NCBI GenBank assembly: GCA_027532825.1
Contig: JAPZTL010000004.1
Coordinates: 447,077 to 511,076 of the forward strand
Direction: 5' to 3'
Source of the DNA: Silanimonas sp021297925
GTDB taxonomy: Bacteria; Pseudomonadota; Gammaproteobacteria; Xanthomonadales; Xanthomonadaceae
Length of the DNA stretch: 64,000 nucleotides
Shown in pieces: positions 28,681 through 37,628 of this stretch. Every line of letters begins with the position of its first letter. The first letter of the stretch is position 1. The translations under genes and the position numbers were made by a program. The notes under the pieces were generated by a model that ran no database searches, had not been told where the DNA came from, and worked only from the letters and a program-made list of their open reading frames with translations.

Positions 28681-28739
28681 CCGGACAGCATGACGATCCG
28701 CCCGTGACGTCGGCATGTGTCGTCCGCCATGCTCGATGG

Positions 28740-29549
28740 ATGACGGCCGACGCCTCCGCCCCCGTGCTGCTCTGGTTCCCGGCCCTCGGCGTGCCGGCCC
28801 GCAAGTACGACCGCCTCGCCGCCGAACTCGCTACCGCGGGCATCGCCTGCCGGGTGCACGAGTGGCGTGGCACCGGCATGCATCCGGCGCGGGCCTCGCG
28901 GGCCGTGGACTGGGGCTACCGCGACCTGCTGCAGGAGGACATCGCCGCCGAACTCGCGCAGTGGCGTGCGGCGAATCCGGGCCGGCCGCTGCTTGCGGGT
29001 GGCCACAGCATCGGCGGCCAGTTCGCGGTGCTGGCGGCGGCACTGCACGGTGGGGTCGACGGCCTCGTCGTGGTCGGCAGCGGGGTGCCGCACTGGCGGC
29101 TGTTCCCGTCGCCGCTGCGCTGGCTGGTGGCGGGTTTCGGCCAGGTGCTGCCGCCGCTCACGCGGCTGGTCGGGCACTACCCCGGCGAGGCCCTGCGTTT
29201 CGCCGGGCGCGAGGCCGGGCAACTGATGCGCGATTGGGCCGGCACGGTCCGCCGCGGCGACTACGACGGGCTGGCGGGCTTGCCCAATGACCTGTCGGCC
29301 CGGCTGCGCCAGGTCGAGGCGCCGATGCTGGGCGTTCGGCTGGCCAACGACCGTCTGGTTCCGCCGGCCTCTCTGCGCGCGCTGTTCGGGGTCACGGGCT
29401 CCCGCGCCGTCACGGAGCGCGTGCTCGACCGGCAGGCGCTTGGCGTCGCCGACGACCACTTTGCCTGGATGCGCGCGCCCGCCGCCGTGGCCACCGAGGT
29501 GGCGCGCTGGTGGGCCGATTCGAGCGCGACGGCCCGGTTCAGCCCTTGA
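28740..29549 (+). CDS. Alpha/beta hydrolase
   Basis: This is a 269-residue serine hydrolase: the nucleophile elbow is GGHSIGGQF, strands and loops follow the fold (PVLLWFPALGVPARKYDRLA at the N-terminus), and VADDHFAWM probably provides the catalytic His, with the Asp in VRLANDRLVPP. There is no signal peptide. It resembles the COG4757-like predicted hydrolases. The substrate is unknown. Its 3' end overlaps the convergent cytochrome gene by 11 bp. Confidence 0.85.
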   Translation: MTADASAPVLLWFPALGVPARKYDRLAAELATAGIACRVHEWRGTGMHPARASRAVDWGYRDLLQEDIAAELAQWRAANPGRPLLAGGHSIGGQFAVLAAALHGGVDGLVVVGSGVPHWRLFPSPLRWLVAGFGQVLPPLTRLVGHYPGEALRFAGREAGQLMRDWAGTVRRGDYDGLAGLPNDLSARLRQVEAPMLGVRLANDRLVPPASLRALFGVTGSRAVTERVLDRQALGVADDHFAWMRAPAAVATEVARWWADSSATARFSP

Positions 29550-29937
29550 ACTGGGCGTGGCAGGCTTTGCACGTGGCGCTGACCGCGTCCAGCGCCTTGT
29601 CGGCCGCCGGGCAGTCCGCGGGCGGGGCGTCGGCCATCCGCTCGACGGCGGCCCGGTAGTCCCCCGCGTAGCGGCTGAACGCCTCGTCGTCGCCCGTGGG
29701 CAGGAAGGCCGGTTCGAGGTCGTTGCCCAGCGCCACCAGCGTGGCAAGCGGCGCCTCGAGGTCCGGGCCGGTGCAGGCTTTCGCCTTGAGCTGGCGGTCG
29801 AGGTGGCCCATCTGCGCGGCCATCACCGCCATTACCCCGTTCGGGTAGGCCGTGCCCTTGCGCAGGCTGTTCATGGCGATGACGGTCAGCAGGACGCCGG
29901 CCACGAGGCCGATCACGAGGGTGACGAGCGCGCGCAT
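29539..29937 (-). CDS. Membrane-anchored cytochrome c'-like protein
   Basis: This 132-residue protein has an N-terminal hydrophobic anchor (LVTLVIGLVAGVLLTVIAM) with no obvious signal-peptidase site. The four-helix-bundle-like mature region ends with the single c-type heme motif CKACH close to the C-terminus, the arrangement of cytochrome c'. Class II cytochromes bind NO or CO, or serve as electron carriers; the role here is unproven. A glycine-zipper lipoprotein gene lies 14 nt upstream on the same strand. Confidence 0.82.
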   Translation of the reverse strand: MRALVTLVIGLVAGVLLTVIAMNSLRKGTAYPNGVMAVMAAQMGHLDRQLKAKACTGPDLEAPLATLVALGNDLEPAFLPTGDDEAFSRYAGDYRAAVERMADAPPADCPAADKALDAVSATCKACHAQFKG

Positions 29938-29951
29938 CGTGAGGTCCCGGC

Positions 29952-30434
29952 TCAGCGGAGGGGGGTGAGGGTGCGGCCGTCCCAGCGCACGTAGCGGCCG
30001 GTGGCGATGCCCTGCGGCAGGCGGGTCAGGTTGAGCGTCAGCCGGCGCCCATCGTCCATGCGAACGGTGACGTCGAAGCTCTCGGCGTTGGCGCGCTCCT
30101 CGATGGCGTTGCCGGCCACCGCACCGGCGACGGCGCCCGCGACCGTGGCCGTGTTGCGCCGGCCCTTGCTGCTGTCGTCGGCCAGTGCGCGCCCGGCGAT
30201 GGCGCCGACCACGCCGCCCAGCACCGCGCCGGTGCCCGTGTTCGGCCGGGCGTTCCTCACCGTCACGATCGATTCGACCGTGCCGCAGTCGTAGCAACGG
30301 GCCGCGGGCGGGGCAGGGCGGTTGTCGTAGGTGACCACGCTGCGGGCCGTCGGGGCCGTCGTGCAGGCAGCGAGCAGGGCGGTGGCGAGGGCGGTGAGGG
30401 CGATTCGGGTCGCGCGGGCGTGGCGGGGGCGCAT
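29952..30434 (-). CDS. Glycine-zipper 2TM-domain outer-membrane lipoprotein (SlyB-like)
   Basis: This 160-residue protein has a lipoprotein signal ending LLAAC (Cys about 24). It contains the 2TM glycine zipper GTGAVLGGVVGAIAGRAL and NTATVAGAVAGAVAGNAIE, followed by a conserved beta domain (FDVTVRMDDGRRLTLNL). SlyB/PcpY-like lipoproteins stabilise the outer membrane under stress. A CYDC pair in the mature N-terminus is unusual for this group. It is divergent from tcdA with about 85 bp between. Confidence 0.85.
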   Translation of the reverse strand: MRPRHARATRIALTALATALLAACTTAPTARSVVTYDNRPAPPAARCYDCGTVESIVTVRNARPNTGTGAVLGGVVGAIAGRALADDSSKGRRNTATVAGAVAGAVAGNAIEERANAESFDVTVRMDDGRRLTLNLTRLPQGIATGRYVRWDGRTLTPLR

Positions 30435-30504
30435 GGATCACTCCGGGGCAGGCGGGGCGAACGGTAGCGCGCCGGCGCTGAACGCGCACCCCGCGCACGC
30501 CGCG

Positions 30505-30510
30505 TACACT
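30505..30510 (+). promoter_or_regulatory. Putative -10 box (TACACT) of tcdA
   Basis: TACACT is only 9 nt before the tcdA ATG; a start site 6-8 nt downstream would leave an almost leaderless message. Similar TACAAT boxes precede gcdH (32514-32519) and the fused E1 gene (39027-39032). No good -35 is visible. Confidence 0.4.
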
Positions 30511-30519
30511 GCGCGCCCC

Positions 30520-31326
30520 ATGACGACCTCGCCCGCCATCGCTCCGACCGTCGACCCGCGCTTCGCCGGCATCGACCGCCTCTACGGCGTCGGCAGCGCT
30601 GCCCGGCTGGCGACGCAGCATGTCGCGGTCGTCGGCCTTGGCGGCGTCGGCTCGTGGGCGGTCGAGGCGCTGGCGCGCAGCGGCATCGGCCGCCTGACGC
30701 TGATCGACGCGGACGACCTCTGCATCTCCAACACGAACCGCCAGCTGCACGCGCTGGAGGGCGAGTACGGCCGCAACAAGGCCGAGGTGCTGGCCGAACG
30801 CGTGCGCCGCATCCACCCCGCCATCGACGTGCGCGTGGTGGCCGACTTCCTGACACCGGCCAACCTCGACGCGATGCTCTCGCCGGGCTTCGACCTGGTG
30901 CTCGATGCCTTCGACAGCTTCCGCGCCAAGGTCGAGACGATCGCGTACTGCCGCCGCCGCAAGCAGCCGATCGTCGTCGTCGGCTCGGCGGGCGGGCGCA
31001 CCGACCCCACGCTGGTGCGCGTGCGCGACCTCTCGCGCACGGAGCACGACGCCCTGCTGGCGCTGGTCCGCAAAAAGCTCCGCGGCGAGTTCAACTTCCC
31101 GAAGAACAAGGACCGCTACTTCGGCGTGCCGGCGGTGTACTCGCTGGAGAACGTGAAGTACCCGCAGGCCGACGGCAGCGTCTGCGGCCTGCGCCCGACG
31201 CTCGACGCCGACGCCTCGCTCAAGCTGGACTGCGGCCTCGGGCTGGGGGCCGCGACCCACGTCACGGGCACCTTCGCGTTCGCGGCGGTGGGCAAGGCGC
31301 TGGAGATCCTGCTCAAGACGCGTTGA
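30520..31326 (+). CDS. tcdA: tRNA threonylcarbamoyladenosine dehydratase
   Basis: This 268-residue ThiF/MoeB/E1-like enzyme (CsdL/YgdL) makes cyclic t6A at position 37 of ANN-decoding tRNAs in an ATP-dependent reaction. The nucleotide-binding Rossmann motif is VAVVGLGGVGSWAVEALARSG, followed by the acidic LTLIDADDLCISNTNRQ with the conserved Asp-Arg region. VVVGSAGGRTDPT and PAVYSLENVKYP match the family. The length is normal. It is convergent with tatD, with a 5-bp gap. Confidence 0.92.
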   Translation: MTTSPAIAPTVDPRFAGIDRLYGVGSAARLATQHVAVVGLGGVGSWAVEALARSGIGRLTLIDADDLCISNTNRQLHALEGEYGRNKAEVLAERVRRIHPAIDVRVVADFLTPANLDAMLSPGFDLVLDAFDSFRAKVETIAYCRRRKQPIVVVGSAGGRTDPTLVRVRDLSRTEHDALLALVRKKLRGEFNFPKNKDRYFGVPAVYSLENVKYPQADGSVCGLRPTLDADASLKLDCGLGLGAATHVTGTFAFAAVGKALEILLKTR

Positions 31327-31331
31327 GGCGC

Positions 31332-32093
31332 TCAGGCGCCGAACAGCGCCTCGGCATTCGCACTCGTATAGGCGGCAACCTCGGCCTCGTCCTCGCTGCG
31401 CAGGCGCGCCACTTCGGCGAGCACGGTCCGCAGGAAAGCCGGTTCGTTGCGTTCGCCGCGACGCGTCGCGTCCGGCTGGTCGGGGCTGTCGGTCTCGATC
31501 AGCAGCTGCTCACGCGGCACCGTCGCGACGGTCCGGCGCAGGCGCTGGGCGCGCTCGAACGTCACCGGCCCGCCAATGCCGAGCTTGAAGCCGAGGCGAT
31601 GCAGCTGCGCGGCCTGCTCCTCGCTGCCCGACCAGCTGTGCACCACGCCGCGCAGGCCCCCGATGCGCCGCAGCGTCGCGATCACCTCGTCGACGGCGCG
31701 GCGCGCGTGCAGCACGACGGGCAGGTCGAAGGCCTTGGCGATCTCGAGCTGGCGCACGAAGTAGACGCGTTGCGTGCCGGGGTCGAGGCCCTCGACGAAG
31801 AAGTCCAGCCCGAACTCGCCCACGGCGGCGGGGCGTTCGCGCTCGATCCAGCCGGGCAGGGCGTCGAGGTGCTCCGGGCGATGCCGGTCGAGGTACATCG
31901 GGTGCAGCCCGTAGGCCGCCTTGAGCCCGGGGCGCAGCGCGCACACCGCCTTCAGCGTCGGCCAGCTCCCGAAATCGACGGCCGGCACCAGCTGGCGGTC
32001 CACGCCGACGGCCTCCGCCCGCGCGATCACGGCCTCGCGGTCGGCGTCGAACTCGGGCGCGTCGAGGTGGCTGTGGCTGTCGTACAGGCGCAT
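31332..32093 (-). CDS. TatD-family metal-dependent hydrolase
   Basis: This is a 253-residue TIM-barrel nuclease-like hydrolase. Metal ligands are visible: YDSHSHLD at the N-terminus, AVGEFGLDFF (Glu), LPVVLHARRA (His), VVHSWSG (His) and LIETDSPD (Asp). Start ATG 32093 gives the standard MRLYDSHSHLD N-terminus. TatD-type enzymes degrade DNA from the 3' end; several paralogues are usual per genome and this one resembles the YjjV branch. A small membrane protein gene precedes it on the same strand. Confidence 0.9.
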   Translation of the reverse strand: MRLYDSHSHLDAPEFDADREAVIARAEAVGVDRQLVPAVDFGSWPTLKAVCALRPGLKAAYGLHPMYLDRHRPEHLDALPGWIERERPAAVGEFGLDFFVEGLDPGTQRVYFVRQLEIAKAFDLPVVLHARRAVDEVIATLRRIGGLRGVVHSWSGSEEQAAQLHRLGFKLGIGGPVTFERAQRLRRTVATVPREQLLIETDSPDQPDATRRGERNEPAFLRTVLAEVARLRSEDEAEVAAYTSANAEALFGA

Positions 32094-32109
32094 CGCCGCC
32101 AGGTGCCGT

Positions 32110-32361
32110 TCAGCCCCGGCGCACGTCGCCCGGCGGGACGTCGATGGGCGGTCGTGCGCTGTCTGGGGCAGGTGGAGACTTCCGGTCCTTCCAGCGGGCC
32201 AGCAGCAGGGTCGCAAGGCCCAGCAACAGTTCGTCGGCGAACGGAATCACGTCGGGGACGACCAGCGTCGCGACGAACAGCGCGGCCGTGAGAAGGAACA
32301 GATTGCGGAACCGCAGTCCGCCGAGGAACTTCGTGATCGCGGGGATGAGCAAGGCGCGCAT
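32110..32361 (-). CDS. Small membrane protein (DUF6116-like)
   Basis: This 83-residue protein has two hydrophobic segments (NLFLLTAALFVATLVVPDVI and FADELLLGLATLLLARW) and a hydrophilic Pro-rich tail. FRNLFLLTAALFVATLVVPDVIPFADELLLG resembles a short family common in Xanthomonas relatives. A good GGAGG-like site (AGGAGGCC) lies upstream of the ATG. Function is unknown; it may be co-transcribed with the tatD gene 17 bp downstream. Confidence 0.7.
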   Translation of the reverse strand: MRALLIPAITKFLGGLRFRNLFLLTAALFVATLVVPDVIPFADELLLGLATLLLARWKDRKSPPAPDSARPPIDVPPGDVRRG

Positions 32362-32513
32362 GGCGGCCTCCTGAGTCGGATGCCGCCCAACGATACACGG
32401 CCCAGCTGGATGGTCACTGACGGGGCTGGCGGGTGTTCAGTAGCCCTCCGGGATGCTCACCGACGGCGGAGGGTCGTCGCGCCCCGCCGACGGTCCGCCC
32501 GGTCGCCTTGGGC

Positions 32514-32519
32514 TACAAT
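32514..32519 (+). promoter_or_regulatory. Putative -10 box (TACAAT) of the glutaryl-CoA dehydrogenase gene
   Basis: TACAAT lies 61 nt before the ATG at 32580 in a 218-bp intergenic gap; no convincing -35 is visible. The rest of that gap shows no ORF. Confidence 0.4.
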
Positions 32520-32579
32520 GACGCCCCTTCCGAGACGCCCGGTTTCCCGGCCTCTCGCCCCTGCCCACGAGCCCCCGCC

Positions 32580-33743
32580 ATGCCCCTGAATCCGACCGAT
32601 CTGTTCGACATCCGTTCGCTGCTCTCCGAAGAGGAGCGCGCCGTCCAGGACGCCGTCGCCCGCTTCACCGACGAGAAGGTCATCCCGATCATCGGCGACT
32701 GCTTCGACCAGGGCCGCTTCCCGAAGGAACTGGTGCCCGAGATCGCGTCGATGGGCCTGCTGGGCTCGTCGCTGCCCGAGCAGTACGGCTGCGCCGGCCT
32801 CAACGCCGTCAGCTACGGCCTGATCTGCCAGGAACTCGAGCGCGGTGATTCCGGCATCCGCAGCTTCGTGTCGGTGCAGAGCTCGCTGTGCATGTACCCG
32901 ATCTACGCCTACGGTAGCGAAGAGCAGCGCCAGCGCTACCTGCCGGGCATGGCGAAGGCCGAGATCATCGGCTGCTTCGGCCTGACCGAGCCGCACGGCG
33001 GTTCCGACCCGGCCAACATGAAAACCACCGCGAAGAAGGACGGCGGTGATTGGGTCATCAACGGCGCCAAGATGTGGATCACCAACGGCAACCTGGCGCA
33101 CATCGCCATCGTCTGGGCGCAGACCGACGACGGCATCCAGGGCTTCATCGTGCCGACGGACACCAAGGGGTTCACCGCCCAGGAGATCCACCGCAAGATG
33201 AGCCTGCGCGCCTCGGTCACCAGCGCGCTGTTCTTCGACAACGTGCGCATCCCGGACAGCCAGCGCCTTCCGAACGTGAAGGGCCTGAAGGGCCCGCTGG
33301 GCTGCCTGACGCAGGCCCGCTACGGCATCACGTGGGGGCCGATCGGCGCCGCGCAGGCCTGCCTGACGGAAGTCGTGAACTACACCAAGGAGCGCATCCT
33401 GTTCGGCCGTCCGGTGTCGGCCAACCAGAGCGCGCAGATCAAGATGGCCGACATGGCCCGCCGCATCACGCTGGCCCAGCTGCTCTCGCTGCAGCTCGGC
33501 CGCCTGAAGGACGCCGGCACCATGCAGCCCACGCAGGTGTCGCTGGCGAAGTGGAACAACGTCCGCATGGCGATCGACATCGCCCGCGAGGCCCGCGACC
33601 TGCTGGGCGGATCGGGCATCACCACCGAGTACTGCCCGATTCGCCATGCGCTGAACCTCGAGTCGGTCATCACCTACGAGGGCACCGAGACGGTGCACCA
33701 GTTGGTGGTGGGACGCGAGCTGACCGGCATCAACGCGTTCTGA
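32580..33743 (+). CDS. gcdH: Glutaryl-CoA dehydrogenase (acyl-CoA dehydrogenase family)
   Basis: This 387-residue flavoenzyme oxidises and decarboxylates glutaryl-CoA to crotonyl-CoA in lysine/tryptophan catabolism. Family motifs are CFGLTEPHGGSDPANMKT, WVINGAKMWITNGN, RASVTSALFFDNVRIP, YGITWGPIGAAQAC and the catalytic base region TYEGTETVHQL (Glu367). YGITWG and the RSFVSVQSSL segment are typical of GCDH rather than short-chain dehydrogenases. ATG 32580 starts MPLNPTDLFDIRSLL. The electron acceptor ETF is not encoded in the window. Confidence 0.92.
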   Translation: MPLNPTDLFDIRSLLSEEERAVQDAVARFTDEKVIPIIGDCFDQGRFPKELVPEIASMGLLGSSLPEQYGCAGLNAVSYGLICQELERGDSGIRSFVSVQSSLCMYPIYAYGSEEQRQRYLPGMAKAEIIGCFGLTEPHGGSDPANMKTTAKKDGGDWVINGAKMWITNGNLAHIAIVWAQTDDGIQGFIVPTDTKGFTAQEIHRKMSLRASVTSALFFDNVRIPDSQRLPNVKGLKGPLGCLTQARYGITWGPIGAAQACLTEVVNYTKERILFGRPVSANQSAQIKMADMARRITLAQLLSLQLGRLKDAGTMQPTQVSLAKWNNVRMAIDIAREARDLLGGSGITTEYCPIRHALNLESVITYEGTETVHQLVVGRELTGINAF

Positions 33744-33783
33744 TCCCTCGGGCCCGGCAACGGGCCCGATCGCTATTCGGGGA

Positions 33784-34353
33784 ATGACGATGGCCGTCCT
33801 GGGCCCGACGCTGGAAACCGAGCGGCTGCTGCTGCGTGTGCCGGTGCTGGCGGATTTCGACCGCTACGCCGAACTGCTGGCCAGCGAGGAGGCCGCCCGC
33901 TACATCGGCGGTACCCTGCTGCGCGCGCCGGCCTGGCGGAAGTTCCTGCAGATGCCCGGGGCGTGGCTGCTGCAGGGCTTCGCGATGTTCAGCGTGGTCG
34001 AGAAGGCCAGTGGCCGCTGGCTCGGGCAGATGGGGCCATGGCGCCCCGAGGGCTGGCCGGGCAACGAGATCGGCTACGCCTTCCATCCCGACGCCTGGGG
34101 GCAGGGGTTCGCCGTGGAGGCCGGCCTCGCCGCCCGCGACTGGGCCTTCGAGGCCTTGGGCTGGGACGACGTCATCCACTGCATCGATCCCGGCAACGCG
34201 CCCTCGCAGAAGGTCGCCCAGCGGCTGGGCTCGCGGAAGCGCGGCCCGGGAAAACTGCCTCCGCCATTCGAGGAGGTCCCGATCGAGATCTGGGGCCAAA
34301 CCCGCGCCGAATGGTTGGCGGCGAAGCGCACGGTAACGAAGGAGGGCGTATGA
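33784..34353 (+). CDS. GNAT-family N-acetyltransferase (RimJ-like)
   Basis: This 189-residue protein opens with the RimJ/RimL-type TLETERLLLRVPVLADFDRYAEL; acetyl-CoA-binding features are IGYAFHPDAWGQGFAVEAGLAARDWAFEAL, followed by CIDPGNAPSQKVAQRLG. Two ATGs are possible: 33784 and 33790. The second has GGGGA at better spacing, so the true protein may be two residues shorter. The substrate is unknown. The stop overlaps the GST gene start (ATGA). Confidence 0.9.
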   Translation: MTMAVLGPTLETERLLLRVPVLADFDRYAELLASEEAARYIGGTLLRAPAWRKFLQMPGAWLLQGFAMFSVVEKASGRWLGQMGPWRPEGWPGNEIGYAFHPDAWGQGFAVEAGLAARDWAFEALGWDDVIHCIDPGNAPSQKVAQRLGSRKRGPGKLPPPFEEVPIEIWGQTRAEWLAAKRTVTKEGV

Positions 34354-34943
34354 AGCTCTATGGCATGCGTGCCAGTGGGAACTGCTACAAGGCGCTGCTG
34401 GCGGCCTCGATGCTGGGCCTCGAGCTTGAGTGGGTCGAGACCGACCTGTTCAAGGGTGAGACGCGCTCGCCGGATTTCCTCGCCAAGAACCCCAACGGCA
34501 AGGTGCCTCTGCTCGAACTCGACGACGGGCGCGTGTTGCCCGAGTCCAACGCCATCCTCTGCTACCTCGCCGACGGCTCGCCGATGCTGCCGCAGGGCCG
34601 CTTCGAACGCGCCGAGGTGCTGCAATGGCTGTTCTTCGAGCAGTACAGCCACGAGCCTTATGTCGCCGTCGCGCGCTTCATCGCGAAGTTCCTGCCCGCC
34701 GACCATCCGCGACGCGCCGACCTGCCGCGCCTGCGCGAGAAGTCGCGCGAAGCCCTCGGCGTGATGGAGACGGCGCTGTCGAAGCGACCCTATCTCGCGA
34801 GCACCGGTTTTGGCATCGCCGACATCGCGCTGTTCGCCTATACCCACGACGCGCCCGCGGCCGGCATCGCGCTGGATGAGTTCCCCCACGTCGCCGCATG
34901 GCTCGAGCGCGTGCGCGCCCAGCCCGGCTTCGTTCCCCAGTAG
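34350..34943 (+). CDS. Glutathione S-transferase family protein
   Basis: This 197-residue protein has an N-terminal thioredoxin fold (MKLYGMRASGNCYKALLAASML; Ser/Asn at the active-site loop) with the conserved cis-Pro and glutathione-binding elements NPNGKVPLLELDDG and LPESNAILCYLAD. A C-terminal helical domain contains GFGIADIALFAYTH, the hydrophobic staple. GGAGGG lies 4 nt upstream of ATG 34350. It is translationally coupled to the GNAT gene, and the two may share a detoxification role. Confidence 0.92.
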   Translation: MKLYGMRASGNCYKALLAASMLGLELEWVETDLFKGETRSPDFLAKNPNGKVPLLELDDGRVLPESNAILCYLADGSPMLPQGRFERAEVLQWLFFEQYSHEPYVAVARFIAKFLPADHPRRADLPRLREKSREALGVMETALSKRPYLASTGFGIADIALFAYTHDAPAAGIALDEFPHVAAWLERVRAQPGFVPQ

Positions 34944-34967
34944 TCCACACCCTTCGACGGTTCAAGG

Positions 34968-37628
34968 ATGACCCCCGCATTCCGCCTCCTCCTGCTGCTC
35001 CTGATCGGCTTCCTGTCGGCGCCCTGTTTGGCGGAGACGGTCGATCCCGCCCGATCGCGCATCGACTTCGGCCCCGTCCCGTCCTGGGTGGAACAGCCGG
35101 AATGGCCGGATGGTGCCGAAGTGCCGGCCGCTTCCGGCCTTCGATATTTGCTCGTCGACGACCAGTGGAACGCCGAATTGCCGTCGCCGGTCAGCTATCG
35201 ACGGCTGGTGCTCGAGATCGTCGACCGCGGTGGCCTGGAAGAGGGGGGCCGCTACTCGGTCGGTTTCCAGCCCGATTTCCACGCCGTCACCCTGCATGCC
35301 ATCCGCCTTCGGCGTGACGGGCGCTGGCTCGACCGCACGCAGGCGTCGCGCATCGACATCCTGCGCACCGAGGACGATGCCGGCGTGGGCATCCTCGACG
35401 GCTGGCGCACGGCGAGCCTGCTGATTCCCGATGTGCGGGTCGGTGATGTCGTCGACTTCGCCTACAGCGTCTCCGGCACCAATCCGGTGTTCGGGGAACT
35501 GCGCAGCGCGGCGTTTTCCGCCGCGTACTCGCAGGGCGCCGCCATGCGCCTGGTGCGTGCCCTCGGCCCCGCGGCGACGCCGCTGCAGTGGCGCGTGACC
35601 GGCCCGACCGAGTACGCGATGACCACCTCGGTGTCCGGCGGCGTCGAGGCACGCCGCTTCGTCGCGCTCCCGATGCCCGCGGTGCAGAGCGAGGACGGGG
35701 CTCCGGACGGTTTCGACGGCTTCGGAGCGATCGCTTTCAGCAACGCCCGCGATTGGGGCGAGGTCGTGCGCTGGGCGCGCCCGCTGTTCGACGCCGGCGA
35801 GCGCGGCCCGCGCTATGCGGAGATGCTGGCGTCGTTGAGGGAGGGCGAGGGCGAGGACGCGATCCTCCATCGCGCGCTCGAGGTGGCCCAGCGCGACGTG
35901 CGCTACGTCAGCCTGTCGATCGGCCGCTCCTCGCATGCGCCGGCCAGCCCGGAGGCCACGCTGGAGCGCCGCTTCGGTGACTGCAAGGACAAGTCCCGCC
36001 TTCTCGTCAGCCTGCTGCGCGATGCGGGCGTGGCGGCGGAGCCGGTCTTCGTCGATACCGTCAAGCGCGGCCGCATCGGCGAGCGCCTGCCGGGCCCATC
36101 CGCGTTCGACCACGTGATCGTCCGTGCGCGCGTCGGCGGCGAATGGCGCTACGTCGATCCAACCCGCGACGTCGAAGTGGGCGGCAGCGCCGACCGTGCG
36201 CCGGCAGCCTTCGGCAGCGGCCTGCCGGTGGGCGACGGCGTGGCCGATCTGGTGGCGATCCCCGAGGCGGCGCCCGGGCTGGACGAAGTGCAGGTCGAGC
36301 AGGTGGTGGAGCGCGCGCCAGCCAAGGCGGTGGACCCGGATACCGTGCCTCACCTCGACATCGAGGTGGCCAGCACCTACCGCCGCGATGAGGCGAACCG
36401 CGTGCGGGCGCGTTTCGCTGCTGCCGGTGCCGAGGACGTGGGACGCGACTACCTCGAGTACATGCGGGGCATGTACCGCGACATCCGCAGCACCGAGGCC
36501 CCGGGCTTCATCGACGAGGCCGCGCGCAACCTCGTCAGGGTGACCGAGCGCTACCGCGCCCCGATGCAGCCAGAAGGCGATGGCGGAACCGGCCACGAGT
36601 TCAGCCTCCGGCTGTTCCAGATCGCGGACTGGCTGCCGGACAGTACGTTGCCCGAGCGCCGTTGGCCGATGGCCCTCGAAGGGCCGCGCAGCGGATCGCA
36701 GGACATCCGCATGACGCTCAAGGGGGGATGGGACATCACTCCCGAGCGGGAGGTCATCGAGAACGCCGCGTTCCGCTTCGAACGCGAGGTCGATGCCGAG
36801 GGCAACACCTTGCGGGTGCGCGGGCGCTGGCAGCGATTCGCCGATGAAATCGCCCCGGAGGACTACGTCGGCATCCGCGCCGACCTGGAGCGCGTCGATG
36901 CGCTGCTCGACTATTCCATCGTGACCGGTGCCGAGGCGCTCGCGGCGGCCTCGGTGCTCTGGCGCGACATCGTCTGGGTGGTGTTCGCCCTCGTGCTCGC
37001 CGTGGGCTCGCTGGCCGCGCTCTATGCGACGCGAGCCACCGGCTTTCCCGGCCAATTGCTGTTCGCCCCCTCGGCGGCCGGCGAGGCGCTTCGGGAGCGC
37101 CCGCGGCTTGCGCTCGGCCTGTTGACGCTCTTCGCGACGGCGGGCTTCCTGCTGCTCTTCGAGCGTCTCCCGGCGTACATGGCCGGTGTCGACGCGCCGG
37201 CCTCCCCCTGGTGGACCGCGCTGCCGGTCGACCTCGGCCTATGGCTGGCCGGTACCGTCGCAAGCTGGATCGCGCTGCGCGTGATTCGCGTGCCGGCGCC
37301 TTGGCGCCCGGTCATCGCCGCGGCGGTCTGGTCGTCGCTGCCGATGCTGCTGTTCTTCGGCGTCGGGCTTGTCGCCTTCGGGCCGGGATTGCCGATGCTG
37401 GCCGATGCGGTCGTGGACGGGCCTGCCGTCGTCCGCGTGAGCATGCAGGTGTTCGGCGTCGTCTTCGTGCTCACCGGCCTCGTCTGGTACCTCATCGTGC
37501 TGATCGCCAGCACCGCACGCGCCGCGGATTGCAGCGTCGGCCAGGTCATCGGGGCGTTCGTGCTGAGCGCGCCGGTCCTGCTCCTGCTGACGGCGGCCGC
37601 CGTGGCCGCGGGCTGGACCGCGGGCTAG
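34968..37628 (+). CDS. DUF3857 / transglutaminase-like protein with C-terminal membrane domain
   Basis: This 886-residue protein has a signal peptide (LLLLLLIGFLSAPCLAE), an N-terminal DUF3857 domain (about 45-240), and a transglutaminase-like core with a full triad: Cys339 (RFGDCKDKSR), His382 (SAFDHVIVRA) and Asp397 (YVDPTRDVEVG). A further beta-rich region reaches about residue 640. It ends with roughly seven hydrophobic segments (about 660-886). The membrane part is Yip1/DUF-like and not typical of stand-alone DUF3857 proteins. The role of the periplasmic cysteine-protease-like core is unknown. Its stop overlaps that of the convergent MFS gene within CTAG. Confidence 0.85.
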   Translation: MTPAFRLLLLLLIGFLSAPCLAETVDPARSRIDFGPVPSWVEQPEWPDGAEVPAASGLRYLLVDDQWNAELPSPVSYRRLVLEIVDRGGLEEGGRYSVGFQPDFHAVTLHAIRLRRDGRWLDRTQASRIDILRTEDDAGVGILDGWRTASLLIPDVRVGDVVDFAYSVSGTNPVFGELRSAAFSAAYSQGAAMRLVRALGPAATPLQWRVTGPTEYAMTTSVSGGVEARRFVALPMPAVQSEDGAPDGFDGFGAIAFSNARDWGEVVRWARPLFDAGERGPRYAEMLASLREGEGEDAILHRALEVAQRDVRYVSLSIGRSSHAPASPEATLERRFGDCKDKSRLLVSLLRDAGVAAEPVFVDTVKRGRIGERLPGPSAFDHVIVRARVGGEWRYVDPTRDVEVGGSADRAPAAFGSGLPVGDGVADLVAIPEAAPGLDEVQVEQVVERAPAKAVDPDTVPHLDIEVASTYRRDEANRVRARFAAAGAEDVGRDYLEYMRGMYRDIRSTEAPGFIDEAARNLVRVTERYRAPMQPEGDGGTGHEFSLRLFQIADWLPDSTLPERRWPMALEGPRSGSQDIRMTLKGGWDITPEREVIENAAFRFEREVDAEGNTLRVRGRWQRFADEIAPEDYVGIRADLERVDALLDYSIVTGAEALAAASVLWRDIVWVVFALVLAVGSLAALYATRATGFPGQLLFAPSAAGEALRERPRLALGLLTLFATAGFLLLFERLPAYMAGVDAPASPWWTALPVDLGLWLAGTVASWIALRVIRVPAPWRPVIAAAVWSSLPMLLFFGVGLVAFGPGLPMLADAVVDGPAVVRVSMQVFGVVFVLTGLVWYLIVLIASTARAADCSVGQVIGAFVLSAPVLLLLTAAAVAAGWTAG

